Counted from the stretch's first letter, positions 1-8,198 are shown. The stretch: 27,774 nt of DNA from Flavobacteriaceae bacterium (GCA_002690085.1 NZDM01000088.1:1-27774); one strand, 5' to 3'. Program-made: numbers and translations. The notes: generated by a model from the sequence alone, not told the origin.

Positions 1-28
1 ATGAGTAAAACTTTTTGTGGGTTCCAAA

Positions 29-43
29 TTGATCTGAGATCAA
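29..43. repeat. 15-bp palindrome in the gene-free left edge
   Basis: Two 7-bp arms (TTGATCT and AGATCAA) flank a central G. It lies in the gene-free stretch 1-225, in which I can support only this palindrome and the terminator at 156-188. It contains two GATC sites and could be a binding site for a dimeric regulator of a gene left of the window, or chance. No TAnnTTTG box lies beside it. Confidence 0.3.
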
Positions 44-155
44 ATTGTTCACGTTTATTTTGAATTTAATAGTAGGTTGATTAATATAAATGTAGTTAAT
101 TTATTGACATATTTAGTATTATAATTGTAGTGTAAATTGTTTGATCAGCTGGTCC

Positions 156-188
156 AAAAAACCCTGTTAGCCTCACTTGGGATTTTTT
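156..188 (-). terminator. Rho-independent terminator after the udk / FtsB-like operon
   Basis: AAAAAACCC at 156-164 faces GGGATTTTTT at 179-188, so either strand gives an A-rich/GC/T-rich hairpin with a loop of about 14 nt and a T run. It begins 37 bp beyond the stop codon of the FtsB-like gene, where the minus-strand operon should end. The GC core is only three pairs, so strength is uncertain. It may also work in the plus direction. Confidence 0.5.
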
Positions 189-225
189 CAACTTCAAATT
201 AAGGACGCATAAAACTAATCAAGTT

Positions 226-546
226 TCATTTTGATTGATTTGTAGTGTCTGATGCAATGATATAAATATCTTCATTTTCACGCTTCATTTTGTATTTTTC
301 ACGTGCATAGGCCTCAAGACCCTCTGGAGTTTCTAAAGCTTCTAGTTGTTCAAGGTCGTTCTTAATCTCACTGTTATAAAAATCTTTTTTAAGCTCCAAA
401 ACTTCAATTTCCTCATCAAGTACCCTGTGAATCATCCAGGAATTGGCATCGAAAAAAAGCATCCAAACAATAAATACAATAGAAACTAAAAAAAAGATGT
501 TTCTGTACGGATTTAATCTACTTAAAATTGCTACGAACTTTTTCAT
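226..546 (-). CDS. Septum formation initiator (FtsB/DivIC-like) cell division protein
   Basis: A 106-residue bitopic membrane protein. A basic N terminus (MKKFVAILSRLNPYRN) is followed by one hydrophobic segment at about residues 17-32, then a Glu/Leu/Lys-rich coiled coil (about 40-70) and the family-typical tail containing YAREKYKMKRENEDIYII. This order, with the motif of the type AREKYxMKRxNEDI, is that of FtsB/DivIC proteins, which bridge FtsL and FtsQ/DivIB in the division machinery at the inner membrane. The start overlaps the uridine kinase stop as ATGA, so the two are translationally coupled, an arrangement I associate with flavobacterial genomes. Length fits the family. Family is fairly certain; FtsB versus DivIC naming is not resolved here. 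Confidence 0.85.
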   Translation of the reverse strand: MKKFVAILSRLNPYRNIFFLVSIVFIVWMLFFDANSWMIHRVLDEEIEVLELKKDFYNSEIKNDLEQLEALETPEGLEAYAREKYKMKRENEDIYIIASDTTNQSK

Positions 547-1151
547 GACATTAAGGATTTAATTTTGGAGATGAGTTTGTCTAAATTAATTGAAGTATTT
601 TTATGATTTTCAACTATTAAATCTGCATGCATTTTCATTGGCTCTATAAATTGATCATGCATTGGTTTAAGGTTGTTTAAATAGCGGTCCATGACTTCTT
701 TTGGTGTTCTTCCACGTTCTGTAATATCCCTTTTAACTCGTCTTTCCATGCGCATATCACTGTTGGTTTCAATAAAAACTTTTAGATCTAAAAGTGAACG
801 AAGTTTGGGGTAATTCATAATTAAAATACCTTCTAAAATTAGAATTTTTTTTGGACTGATTTGCAGGGTTTTATCCGTCCTGTTGTGGGTTTTAAAATCA
901 TAGATAGGCTGCTGGATATTTTCGCCGTTTTTCAAAGCGCTTAAATGCTCATAAAGTAGCTCAAAATCAATGGCTTCTGGGTGGTCAAAATTAAGTAAGC
1001 AGCGTTCTTCATACGTAATGCTTGAGTTGTCTTTGTAATAAGCATCTTGAGAAATTACTTGAATATCTGATGCATTAAAATCAGACACAATTTGATTTAC
1101 AATGGTAGTTTTCCCACTTCCAGAACCTCCAAAAACTCCAATGATGATCAT
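543..1151 (-). CDS. udk: Uridine kinase
   Basis: A 202-residue protein that phosphorylates uridine (and cytidine) using a nucleoside triphosphate, in pyrimidine salvage in the cytoplasm. The P-loop GGSGSGKTT lies at residues 8-16. The phosphoribulokinase/uridine kinase family features follow: a DAYYKD segment, NFDHPEAIDF, an IYDFKTHNRT substrate region, ILEGILIM, and the RRVKRDITERGR lid motif. Length matches bacterial Udk. First gene of a two-gene operon, overlapping the FtsB-like gene by 4 bp. A TAnnTTTG box (TAACTTTG, minus strand, 1176-1183) lies 25 bp upstream of the ATG. Nothing unusual in the sequence. Confidence 0.95.
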   Translation of the reverse strand: MIIIGVFGGSGSGKTTIVNQIVSDFNASDIQVISQDAYYKDNSSITYEERCLLNFDHPEAIDFELLYEHLSALKNGENIQQPIYDFKTHNRTDKTLQISPKKILILEGILIMNYPKLRSLLDLKVFIETNSDMRMERRVKRDITERGRTPKEVMDRYLNNLKPMHDQFIEPMKMHADLIVENHKNTSINLDKLISKIKSLMS

Positions 1152-1175
1152 TTCTTTAAAAAAATAGTTATATTA

Positions 1176-1183
1176 CAAAGTTA
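1176..1183 (-). promoter_or_regulatory. Candidate -7 box of the udk promoter
   Basis: On the minus strand TAACTTTG matches the Bacteroidota -7 consensus TAnnTTTG, 25 bp before the udk ATG. I do not see a good -33 TTTG at the usual distance, so only the -7 element is supported. Confidence 0.4.
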
Positions 1184-1266
1184 GTGTTTTATTTGATGTG
1201 TATTTGACTCTGATAACTTGATATAAAGTGTTGATAACTTAGGTCCGTTAATTTGATTAAAACATT

Positions 1267-1274
1267 TATTTTTG
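1267..1274 (+). promoter_or_regulatory. Candidate -7 box of the trxB promoter
   Basis: TATTTTTG fits TAnnTTTG and ends 17 bp before the chosen ATG at 1292. This also argues against the upstream TTG at 1253 as start codon, since that would lie before the transcription start. No convincing -33 element is seen. Confidence 0.4.
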
Positions 1275-1291
1275 TCCTAAAATCTCAAACC

Positions 1292-2242
1292 ATGTCTGAA
1301 ACTATCGAATCTATTAAATGTTTAATCATTGGGTCTGGCCCTGCCGGATATACGGCTGGTATTTACGCTTCTCGTGCCAATATGTTTCCAGTTTTGTATC
1401 AAGGTACTCAACCTGGTGGACAATTGACAACTACCAACGAGGTTGAAAATTTTCCAGGTTACCCAGAAGGTGTAACAGGACCAGAAATGATGTTGGAGCT
1501 TCAAGCACAAGCCAAGCGATTTGGTACGGATGTTAGAGACGGCTGGATAACAAAAGTTGATTTTTCTGGCCCCATTCACAAAGTTTGGGTCAATGAAACT
1601 AAAGAAATACACTGTGAGACCATTATTATTTCTACAGGTGCTTCTGCCAAATATCTCGGACTTGAATCTGAACAGAAGTATTTAAAACTCGGAGGTGGTG
1701 TGTCAGCATGTGCTGTTTGTGATGGATTTTTCTACAGGAATCAAGAAGTTGTTATTGTTGGCGCTGGTGATTCTGCCTGCGAAGAAGCCCATTATTTATC
1801 CAAATTGTGTTCTAAAGTAACTATGCTGGTTCGGCGCGATGTCTTTAGAGCTTCAAAAATTATGGCTAATCGTGTTATAAATACTGATAATATTGAAATC
1901 CTTTTTAATACCGAAACTGAAGAAGTTCTTGGAGATGGACAGCTAGTAACAGCTGTTAAAGTTAAAAACAATAAAACCAATGTAGTGCATGACATTGCCG
2001 CGACTGGATTCTTTGTTGCTATTGGACACAAACCCAATACTGATATTTTTAAAGATTTTTTAGAGATGGATGAAACCGGATACATTATAAATCGTCCTGG
2101 ATCTTCTAAAACAAATGTTGAAGGTGTTTTTGTGAGTGGTGATGCTGCAGACCACGTTTACAGACAAGCTGTTACAGCCGCTGGAACAGGCTGTATGGCA
2201 GCTTTGGATGCAGAGCGTTATTTGGCTGCTAAAGCATCTTAA
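1292..2242 (+). CDS. trxB: Thioredoxin-disulfide reductase
   Basis: A 316-residue flavoprotein that uses NADPH to reduce thioredoxin. The N-terminal FAD-binding loop is IIGSGPAGYTAG (about residues 10-21), followed by TNEVENFPGYPEG. The redox pair is CAVCDG with Cys140 and Cys143; many relatives have CATC. The NADPH-binding loop GAGDSACEEA follows, and the C-terminal FAD motif is VFVSGDAADHVYRQAVTAAG. I chose the ATG at 1292 rather than the TTG 39 bp upstream, because the extra residues are hydrophobic and atypical and a -7 box falls between the two. It is convergent with pheT, the two stops being 9 bp apart. High confidence. Confidence 0.95.
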   Translation: MSETIESIKCLIIGSGPAGYTAGIYASRANMFPVLYQGTQPGGQLTTTNEVENFPGYPEGVTGPEMMLELQAQAKRFGTDVRDGWITKVDFSGPIHKVWVNETKEIHCETIIISTGASAKYLGLESEQKYLKLGGGVSACAVCDGFFYRNQEVVIVGAGDSACEEAHYLSKLCSKVTMLVRRDVFRASKIMANRVINTDNIEILFNTETEEVLGDGQLVTAVKVKNNKTNVVHDIAATGFFVAIGHKPNTDIFKDFLEMDETGYIINRPGSSKTNVEGVFVSGDAADHVYRQAVTAAGTGCMAALDAERYLAAKAS

Positions 2243-2251
2243 GGGTGTAAG

Positions 2252-4678
2252 TTAACGCAGTTCTGCGCCTACCTTTTTCTCTAATTGTTTCTGTAATTTG
2301 GACATGATTGCTTCTATTTCTTTGTCCGTTAGTGTTTTTGTTGGATCCTGTAGTGTAAAGCTGAGGGCATAACTTTTCTTACCATTTGGTAAGTTTTTCC
2401 CTTTGTATACATCAAATAAGCTGATCTCTTTTAAATATTTTTGATCGGTTTGTTTGGCAACTTTATAAATGGCCTCAAAACTAATGTCCTCATCAATAAG
2501 CAATGCAAAATCTCGTTTAACTTCAGGAAATTTAGGGATGGGTTTAAATTTAACGTTTGTGGTTTTGATGGAATTTTCAATCGCATCCCAGTTAAAATCT
2601 GCGAAATAAACAGCCTGATCAATTCCAAAAGCTGAAGAGATTCTCTTTTTTACGACACCATATTCAACCATTGTTGTTTTTCCAACCTTAAGCATTTGCC
2701 CTTCTTCAAAAAAAGCATTAGTTGCTGGGCTGCTTTTTAATTTTGACACACCCATCTTTTCAATCAAAGCACTGACAATCCCTTTGGCATAGAAAAAGTC
2801 TATATTTTCTTTTTGACTTCGCCAATGAAGGGGAGATTTTTGACCTGTCATTAAAATTGAAAGGTGTTTATATTCTTTTCGATCACCATCTAGCAAATGA
2901 TATGTTTTACCAAATTCAAATAATTTTAGTGATTCTTGTTGCCTATTTAAGTTATAAGTAATGGTTTCCAGTCCCGAAAATAACATTGACCTTCTTAGCG
3001 TTGCTAGCTCATTACTCAATGGGTTTACAAGGACAATGCTTTCATCAGCGTTCAAGGACGCACTTAATGCTGTGTATTTTTGGGTGGATAATGAATTGGT
3101 CATTATTTCATAAAAACCATGGCTCACCAATTGGTTGGCTAATGTATTCTCAATTTTATGACTGCTGTTATTGGAAGCATTAGAAATTGAAGAATTCAGT
3201 TTATCATTAACCCCAATTTTGTTATAACCATAAACACGTAATATTTCTTCAATAACATCGACTTCTCTTTCTACATCGTTTCTGTATGCGGGGATGGTCA
3301 AACCCAATCCAGCTTCTGTTACGTTGTTGACTTTAATTTCTAAAGACGATAGGATTTGTTTAACTGTTTCTTTGGGAATCTTTTGGCCAATTAGCCTATT
3401 GATATTTCCAAAACTTAAAAAAACCTGTTTATCTTCAATTTTTTTTGGATATTCATCGCTAGGGTCGCTAGAAATTTCCCCCCCTGTAATTTCACTTATA
3501 AGGCTTGCTGCATACTTTAAAACATATTTTGTTTTTTCAGGATCAACTCCGCGTTCAAAACGAAATGAAGCATCTGTGCTGATGCCATGTCTTTTGGCAG
3601 ATTTTCGAATGCTCACTGGGTTAAAATAAGCGGATTCAAGAAATATATTGGTTGTGGTATTGCTAATTCCAGAATTCAGCCCTCCTAAAATCCCTGCAAT
3701 ACACATGGGTTCATTGGCGTCGCAAATCATTAAGTCTTCGACATCTAAACTGCGCTCTATTCCGTCCAGTGTTGTAAACTTTTCGTCTTTTTTTGCATTT
3801 CTTACAACAATCTTTTGATTCGCAATTTTATCGGCATCAAATGCATGAAGGGGCTGGCCCAAGCTGTGCATTATATAATTTGTAATATCAACTACATTGT
3901 TAATTGGGTTGAGTCCAATCGCTTTTAGGCGCTGTTGCATCCAGTAAGGAGAGGCTTCGATTTTAACTCCAGAGATTGTAATACCGCAGTAGCGTGCGGC
4001 TTTGTCTTTCGCTTCAACAGCCACATCAATTTTTAAAGTTCTGTTGTCAACATGAAAACCTGAAACTGAGGGGCTCATTAGTTCTGGATTTAACCCTTCT
4101 TGAATCAAGCCTGCTTTGAGATCTCTAGCCGTGCCGTAATGACTCATTGCATCGGCTCTGTTTGGGGTCAAACCAATATCAAACACAACATCATTCTCAA
4201 TATTAAAATTTTCTGAAAGGGGACTTCCTGTGGTTAAATTTTTATCCAATACCATTATGCCATCATGGTTGGATCCAAGACCCATTTCGTCTTCAGCACA
4301 AAGCATTCCATAACTTTCTTCACCCCGAATTTTTCCCTTTTTGATTTTCCAAGCTTCGCCTTCTACAGTATATAAAGTGGTTCCAATGGTAGCAACAGCA
4401 ACTTTTTGACCAACGGCAACATTAGGGGCGCCACAAACAATTTTTAGGATTTGGTCATCTCCAACATCGACTGTGGTTAATTTCAATCGGTCTGCATTGG
4501 GGTGTTTTTCACAAGTTTTCACCTCACCCACAACAATGCCTTTTAATCCGCCTTTAATAGAAGCATATGCTTCAATTCCTTCAACCTCTAGCCCTAAATT
4601 TGTAAGAAGTTCTGCTGTTTTTTCTGGCGTCCAATCAATATTGATGAATTGTTTTAGCCAGTTGTATGAAATTTTCAT
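2252..4678 (-). CDS. pheT: Phenylalanyl-tRNA synthetase beta subunit
   Basis: An 808-residue subunit of the alpha2-beta2 enzyme that charges tRNA-Phe. Domains in order: N-terminal module (MKISYNWLKQFINIDWTPEK), tRNA-binding OB-fold around residues 45-155 (VKTCEKHPNADRLKLTTVDV), the B3/B4 editing domain (roughly 210-400, with GINPINNVVDITNYIM-type sequence), the B5 domain ending near IPAYRNDVEREVDVIEEI, the catalytic-like core, and a C-terminal FDX-ACB anticodon-binding domain (about 715-808, starting FPEVKRDFALLIDEDI). Length is normal. pheS is not adjacent, as is usual for Bacteroidota. It has its own promoter (4698-4728) just downstream of the terminator of the lipoprotein gene, so it is probably transcribed alone. 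Confidence 0.97.
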   Translation of the reverse strand: MKISYNWLKQFINIDWTPEKTAELLTNLGLEVEGIEAYASIKGGLKGIVVGEVKTCEKHPNADRLKLTTVDVGDDQILKIVCGAPNVAVGQKVAVATIGTTLYTVEGEAWKIKKGKIRGEESYGMLCAEDEMGLGSNHDGIMVLDKNLTTGSPLSENFNIENDVVFDIGLTPNRADAMSHYGTARDLKAGLIQEGLNPELMSPSVSGFHVDNRTLKIDVAVEAKDKAARYCGITISGVKIEASPYWMQQRLKAIGLNPINNVVDITNYIMHSLGQPLHAFDADKIANQKIVVRNAKKDEKFTTLDGIERSLDVEDLMICDANEPMCIAGILGGLNSGISNTTTNIFLESAYFNPVSIRKSAKRHGISTDASFRFERGVDPEKTKYVLKYAASLISEITGGEISSDPSDEYPKKIEDKQVFLSFGNINRLIGQKIPKETVKQILSSLEIKVNNVTEAGLGLTIPAYRNDVEREVDVIEEILRVYGYNKIGVNDKLNSSISNASNNSSHKIENTLANQLVSHGFYEIMTNSLSTQKYTALSASLNADESIVLVNPLSNELATLRRSMLFSGLETITYNLNRQQESLKLFEFGKTYHLLDGDRKEYKHLSILMTGQKSPLHWRSQKENIDFFYAKGIVSALIEKMGVSKLKSSPATNAFFEEGQMLKVGKTTMVEYGVVKKRISSAFGIDQAVYFADFNWDAIENSIKTTNVKFKPIPKFPEVKRDFALLIDEDISFEAIYKVAKQTDQKYLKEISLFDVYKGKNLPNGKKSYALSFTLQDPTKTLTDKEIEAIMSKLQKQLEKKVGAELR
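2256..2276 (+). terminator. Possible trxB terminator inside the end of pheT
   Basis: CGCAG-TT-CTGCG (2256-2267) can form a short 4-bp stem with a tetraloop, followed by CCTACC and a five-T run. It lies 14 bp after the trxB stop and within the last codons of the convergent pheT. Stem is short; low confidence. Confidence 0.25.
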
Positions 4679-4697
4679 ATCCTTTGATTAACCTATG

Positions 4698-4728
4698 CAA
4701 ATATAAAGCTATGATATTATCTGGCAAA
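4698..4728 (-). promoter_or_regulatory. pheT promoter, full Bacteroidota consensus
   Basis: On the minus strand TTTG (4725-4728) is followed, after exactly 19 nt, by TATATTTG (4698-4705), matching TTTG-N19-TAnnTTTG. The pheT ATG lies 19 bp further on, preceded by AAAGGA, one of the few recognisable ribosome sites here. The -33 element sits only a few bases past the T tract of the upstream terminator. Confidence 0.7.
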
Positions 4729-4730
4729 TA

Positions 4731-4755
4731 AAAAGCCCAACCAAAAGTTGGGCTT
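4731..4755 (-). terminator. Rho-independent terminator of the OmpA-family lipoprotein gene
   Basis: GCCCAAC (4735-4741) pairs with GTTGGGC (4747-4753) around a CAAAA loop, extended by two A-T pairs on the outside. Read on the minus strand it is followed by TTTTTATTT. It starts 24 bp past the stop of the gene at 4779-5633. Confidence 0.85.
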
Positions 4756-4778
4756 CAATGTTCATAAAGTTCTTTAGG

Positions 4779-5633
4779 TTATTCCCCTGAAAGTTGTTTC
4801 ATTTCTTCTTCAATCATGTTGTAAAACTGATCTATTTTTGGCATGACCACCACACGTGTTCGACGGTTTTTAGCACGATTCATGGCATTTTCATTGTCAA
4901 CCAATGGGACATAACTACTGCGTCCTGCCGCAATTAATTGCGAAGGATTGACGCCCATTTTTTGAAGTTCTCTAATAACAGATGTTGAACGTTTAACGCT
5001 CAAATCCCAGTTATCAAGTAGGACACCACTTGCGTAGCTTCTGCTGTCTGTATGGCCTTCAATCATGGCTTCAAAATCAGGTTTGTCATTGATGACTTTA
5101 GCTACTTTTCCCAAAACAACTTTTGCTTTTTCAGTAACGACATAGCTGCCGCTTTTGAAAAGTAATTTATCTGAAATAGAAATGAATACCACTCCTTTTT
5201 CAACATTAATTTCGATGTCTGGATCATCAATTCCAACTGATTTTTTCAAACTAGAAACAATGGCCAAAGTAACACTGTCTTTTTTGTTGACAGCGTCTTG
5301 TAAACGCGAAATTTTTAAATCACGTTCTTGCAAGCTTTCTAAAGTCTTTTCAAGATTTTCTGCACCTTTTGTTGTAAGTACAGTCATTTCTTTAGTGCTT
5401 GAGAAAAGCGCATCGTTTGTTTTTCTAAGATCTACAAGTTGTTCTTTTAAAGCGTCTAGACTGGCATCAGCAACTGCTTTATCAGAAAGGCAACTGTTTA
5501 ATTTAACAGTAGCAGTGTTGAGTAAATCTTGGGTAGTTTTTAATTCTTTTTGGGCAGCCAATAATTCTTTACTGGGGCCGCAAGAAGTCACAGTAAGCAG
5601 GGAAATTAACCCAAGTACAAATATTTTTTTCAT
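4779..5633 (-). CDS. OmpA-family peptidoglycan-binding lipoprotein
   Basis: A 284-residue outer-membrane lipoprotein from the ATG at 5633; a longer frame to 5684 adds a stretch that would precede the signal peptide, so I reject it. The signal peptide MKKIFVLGLISLLTVTSC ends at a lipobox with Cys18. No acidic surface-export signal follows the Cys, so it probably faces the periplasm. Residues about 25-120 are a long helical coiled coil (KELKTTQDLLNTATVKL and onward). Residues about 150-265 form the OmpA domain, with FKSGSYVV, the peptidoglycan-contacting GHTDS, LSVKRSTSVI, and NRAKNRRTRVVV. The role is likely envelope anchoring or stability. Single gene with its own terminator. Confidence 0.88.
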   Translation of the reverse strand: MKKIFVLGLISLLTVTSCGPSKELLAAQKELKTTQDLLNTATVKLNSCLSDKAVADASLDALKEQLVDLRKTNDALFSSTKEMTVLTTKGAENLEKTLESLQERDLKISRLQDAVNKKDSVTLAIVSSLKKSVGIDDPDIEINVEKGVVFISISDKLLFKSGSYVVTEKAKVVLGKVAKVINDKPDFEAMIEGHTDSRSYASGVLLDNWDLSVKRSTSVIRELQKMGVNPSQLIAAGRSSYVPLVDNENAMNRAKNRRTRVVVMPKIDQFYNMIEEEMKQLSGE

Positions 5634-5703
5634 CTTGTATTGTTTTTTAAAAATGTTAAGTAAAACTATAAAATAAACGGACACAAATAAAAAATATTAT
5701 AAT

Positions 5704-6702
5704 TTAATGTGTATTTAATTTTTTAAATGATTTGATTTTCAACACATAGTATTTCAAAACAATTGAATTAATGCCATTGTGTTGAATTCGATTTTTATTT
5801 TTATATCGGTAGGTTAGGGCGTAGGGTAGTAGGCTGTAAAAACTTAAATGTGCTTTTACAACCGCTATAAAAGATTTGAATCTTCCCATGAGTAGCAGCC
5901 TGACGCCAGCAAAACCATCTAAAATTAACCTTATAAAAATAATTAAAAATAGATAATGGTTGCTATTTTTAGTGATTGTGAGTAGGTTGTTTCTAAAATT
6001 TAAAAATGTTTTTTTGGGACTGCTGGCTTTTAAACTTTGCCCCCCCAAGTGAAAAACAGTAGAATTGCCAACATAAAAAACCTTCTGGCCTTGATGATGC
6101 GCCCGCCAACACAAATCAATTTCTTCCATATGAGCAAAAAATTTAGCATCAAACCCATCAAGATCATTAAAGGTTGTTCGACGGATAAAAAAACAAGCTC
6201 CTGATGCCCAAAATAGCGGGTAATTGTTGTCGTATTGCCCCAAGTCTTCTTCAACGGTGTGAAATATTCTCCCCCTGCAGTAGGGATACCCTAATTGGTC
6301 AATAAAACCACCTGCTGCACCTGCATATTCAAATTTATGTGGTTTTTTTTCATCTAATATTTTGGGTTGAATAATGCTAATTTCTGGTTGAGTTTCAAAC
6401 ACTTTAACAACAGGGTTTATCCAATCTTGTGTCACCCTAACATCTGAATTTAAAAAGCAAAATACATCTGCATTGATATCTTTTACTGCTTCGTTATAGC
6501 CTTCGGCATAGCCGTAATTTTTCACCAATTTAACAATATGTATTTGAGGATATTTTTTTTCAATAAATGCTATGGAATCGTCAGTAGAGCCATTGTCTGC
6601 TACATAGATATCATTACCCTTGCTAAAGTTTACGACGGAAGGTAAAAACCGCTCTAAAAGCTTTTTTCCGTTCCAATTTAATATGATAACGGCAACTTTC
6701 AA
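5704..6702 (-). CDS. Family 2 glycosyltransferase (rhamnosyltransferase-like)
   Basis: A 332-residue GT-A fold enzyme that should transfer a sugar from a nucleotide donor, probably to an envelope polysaccharide or lipid-linked acceptor. Visible features: VAVIILNWNGKKLLERF at the very start, VADNGSTDDS, the DxD-like FLNSDVRVTQDW, a GACFFIRR segment, and the acceptor-side motif HMEEIDLCWRAHHQG. A hydrophobic C-terminal part (about 250-300) suggests membrane association. The start codon is TTG, overlapping the stop of the upstream gene as TTGA; the residue immediately before the first beta strand is where this family usually begins and there is no in-frame ATG. No other polysaccharide genes are near, so the substrate cannot be inferred. 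Confidence 0.85.
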   Translation of the reverse strand: MKVAVIILNWNGKKLLERFLPSVVNFSKGNDIYVADNGSTDDSIAFIEKKYPQIHIVKLVKNYGYAEGYNEAVKDINADVFCFLNSDVRVTQDWINPVVKVFETQPEISIIQPKILDEKKPHKFEYAGAAGGFIDQLGYPYCRGRIFHTVEEDLGQYDNNYPLFWASGACFFIRRTTFNDLDGFDAKFFAHMEEIDLCWRAHHQGQKVFYVGNSTVFHLGGQSLKASSPKKTFLNFRNNLLTITKNSNHYLFLIIFIRLILDGFAGVRLLLMGRFKSFIAVVKAHLSFYSLLPYALTYRYKNKNRIQHNGINSIVLKYYVLKIKSFKKLNTH

Positions 6703-7160
6703 ATGGAATTCTTTATTTGTGAATAATCCGGAAGGGATTCTATGAAATTATAACTATTGGAAGTCAGATTCATATTGCAATAATAATGATTTAACCCATT
6801 GGTGATCATTAAAAATGAGGCGTTTAAACGGCTGTTGTAACGGGCAATTTGATCAAATGTATTTTGATTTATATTTACATTTGGCGCTTTGCATTCAACA
6901 ATACAGTGCACACTTCCATCATTGTTATAAATAACAATGTCATATCGTTTTGACAGCTCATTAAGCTTAATTTGCTTCTCTACGTTTATCAGGGATGCAG
7001 GATATTTTTTTTCTTGAATCAGAAAATTTAAGCAATGTTGCCTAACCCATTCTTCTGGCTGTAGTAACACAAATTTTTTGCGAATTTCATCAAAGATATG
7101 AGTTTTATTTTCGCTATTTTTGAGTCTAAAGTTATAGGATGGAAAATTTAATTTTTTCAC
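6699..7160 (-). CDS. Stand-alone HsdR-N-like (PD-(D/E)XK) nuclease-domain protein
   Basis: A 153-residue protein resembling only the N-terminal nuclease domain of type I restriction subunit R (the HSDR_N_2 type). The PD-(D/E)XK signature is visible: Asp74 in RYDIVIY, then Glu89 and Lys91 in VECKAP, then a RecB/HsdR-style QxxxY at Gln104-Tyr108 (QIARY). No helicase part, and no HsdM or HsdS gene, is in the window. The start is GTG; the next Met is at about residue 118. It overlaps the glycosyltransferase by 4 bp and is divergent from holA with only 27 bp between them. I recall this family as commonly present as single-domain proteins in Bacteroidota. The nuclease fold is inferred, and substrate and role are unknown. 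Confidence 0.8.
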   Translation of the reverse strand: MKKLNFPSYNFRLKNSENKTHIFDEIRKKFVLLQPEEWVRQHCLNFLIQEKKYPASLINVEKQIKLNELSKRYDIVIYNNDGSVHCIVECKAPNVNINQNTFDQIARYNSRLNASFLMITNGLNHYYCNMNLTSNSYNFIESLPDYSQIKNSI

Positions 7161-7187
7161 AATACAAATTTGCTAATTTTTTTCTAA

Positions 7188-8192
7188 ATGCACACTGCGC
7201 AATCCATTATTAATGACTTAAAAGCTGGAAAAGTTCAATCCCTTTATTTTTTGATGGGAGAGGAACCCTTTTTTATTGATCAAGTTTCTACTTATTTTGA
7301 AACGAGGCTCTTGCCCGAAGCCGCTCGCGGTTTTGATCAGACCGTTGTTTATGGAAAGGATACCACAATTGATATGCTCGTTTCCAATGCCAAAAGATAC
7401 CCAATGATTTCAGATCGGCAACTGATTATTGTCAAAGAAGCTCAAAATTTAAGTCGAAATATAGAGCAACTTTTGGCATATGCAAAACAACCTCAGCCAT
7501 CAACAACTTTGGTTTTATGTTATAAATACAAGTCATTAGACAAGCGCAAAGCCCTCTACAAAGTACTTTCAAAACAGCATATAGTGTTGGACAGTAAACG
7601 GATTTATGACAGTAAAATACCAGCTTGGATTTCCAGTCATCTTCAAAATAAAGCACTTCAGATCACACCAAAGGCGGCTCACTTATTGGCTGAGTTTTTA
7701 GGGAATGACTTGGCGAAAATTACCAATGAGCTTGGAAAGTTAGAACTTGTTGTTGGAGAAGATCGTAATATAACTCCTGAACTTATTGAACATAATATTG
7801 GTATTTCAAAGGATTTCAACAACTTCGAGCTTCAAAATGCATTGGCTAACAGCAATCAGGTAAAAGCCTATCAGATTGTACAATATTTTGCTAAGAACTC
7901 AAACCAACACCCCATCGTCCTTACTATTGCAACACTTTATAGTTTTTTTTCAAAAATAATGACGCTTCATACTATTGACAGTCAAAACCCACAAACCATG
8001 GCCAAGGCCATAGGGGTCAATCCTTACTTCTTAAAAGATTACACAATGGCTGCAAGGCATTTCCCGATGCGCCGTATCAGTGGGGTCTTTGAAACCCTCC
8101 GAGTTATGGATGTCAAAAGTAAAGGGGTAGAGTCAAATTTAAGCCCTAAAGATTTGTATCAGGAACTCTTATTTCGAATTTTTAAAGTCTAA
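7188..8192 (+). CDS. holA: DNA polymerase III subunit delta
   Basis: A 334-residue clamp-loader subunit that opens the beta sliding clamp. It shows the degenerate AAA+ fold of the family: YFLMGEEPFFIDQV near the N terminus (about 21-34), TTLVLCYKYKSLDKRKALYK, then the lid domain KAAHLLAEFLGNDLAKITNELGKL, and the C-terminal collar domain beginning around VKAYQIVQYFAKNSNQHPIV. Length fits. Divergent from the small nuclease-domain gene, with a 27-bp gap, and convergent with the glucokinase-like gene (6 bp between stops). The tight divergent gap means its promoter elements must lie partly inside the neighbour. High confidence. Confidence 0.93.
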   Translation: MHTAQSIINDLKAGKVQSLYFLMGEEPFFIDQVSTYFETRLLPEAARGFDQTVVYGKDTTIDMLVSNAKRYPMISDRQLIIVKEAQNLSRNIEQLLAYAKQPQPSTTLVLCYKYKSLDKRKALYKVLSKQHIVLDSKRIYDSKIPAWISSHLQNKALQITPKAAHLLAEFLGNDLAKITNELGKLELVVGEDRNITPELIEHNIGISKDFNNFELQNALANSNQVKAYQIVQYFAKNSNQHPIVLTIATLYSFFSKIMTLHTIDSQNPQTMAKAIGVNPYFLKDYTMAARHFPMRRISGVFETLRVMDVKSKGVESNLSPKDLYQELLFRIFKV

Positions 8193-8198
8193 TATTTT

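Noticed and set aside
1..63. 20-codon ATG frame at the left edge
   Set aside because: Too short, unremarkable composition, no promoter or overlap; contains the palindrome and is likely chance.
104..125. Sigma70-like promoter with TTGACA and TATAAT
   Set aside because: The spacer is 10 nt instead of about 17, and Bacteroidota use a different consensus.
3294..3629. 111-codon plus-strand frame opposite pheT
   Set aside because: Antisense shadow of the B5-domain region of a housekeeping gene.
5155..5676. 173-codon plus-strand frame opposite the OmpA-family gene
   Set aside because: It is the antisense shadow of a well supported lipoprotein gene; low-complexity Ser/Leu/Phe composition.
6699..7160. 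Type I restriction-modification system
   Set aside because: Only the nuclease-like domain is present; no helicase part, methylase or specificity gene exists in the window.
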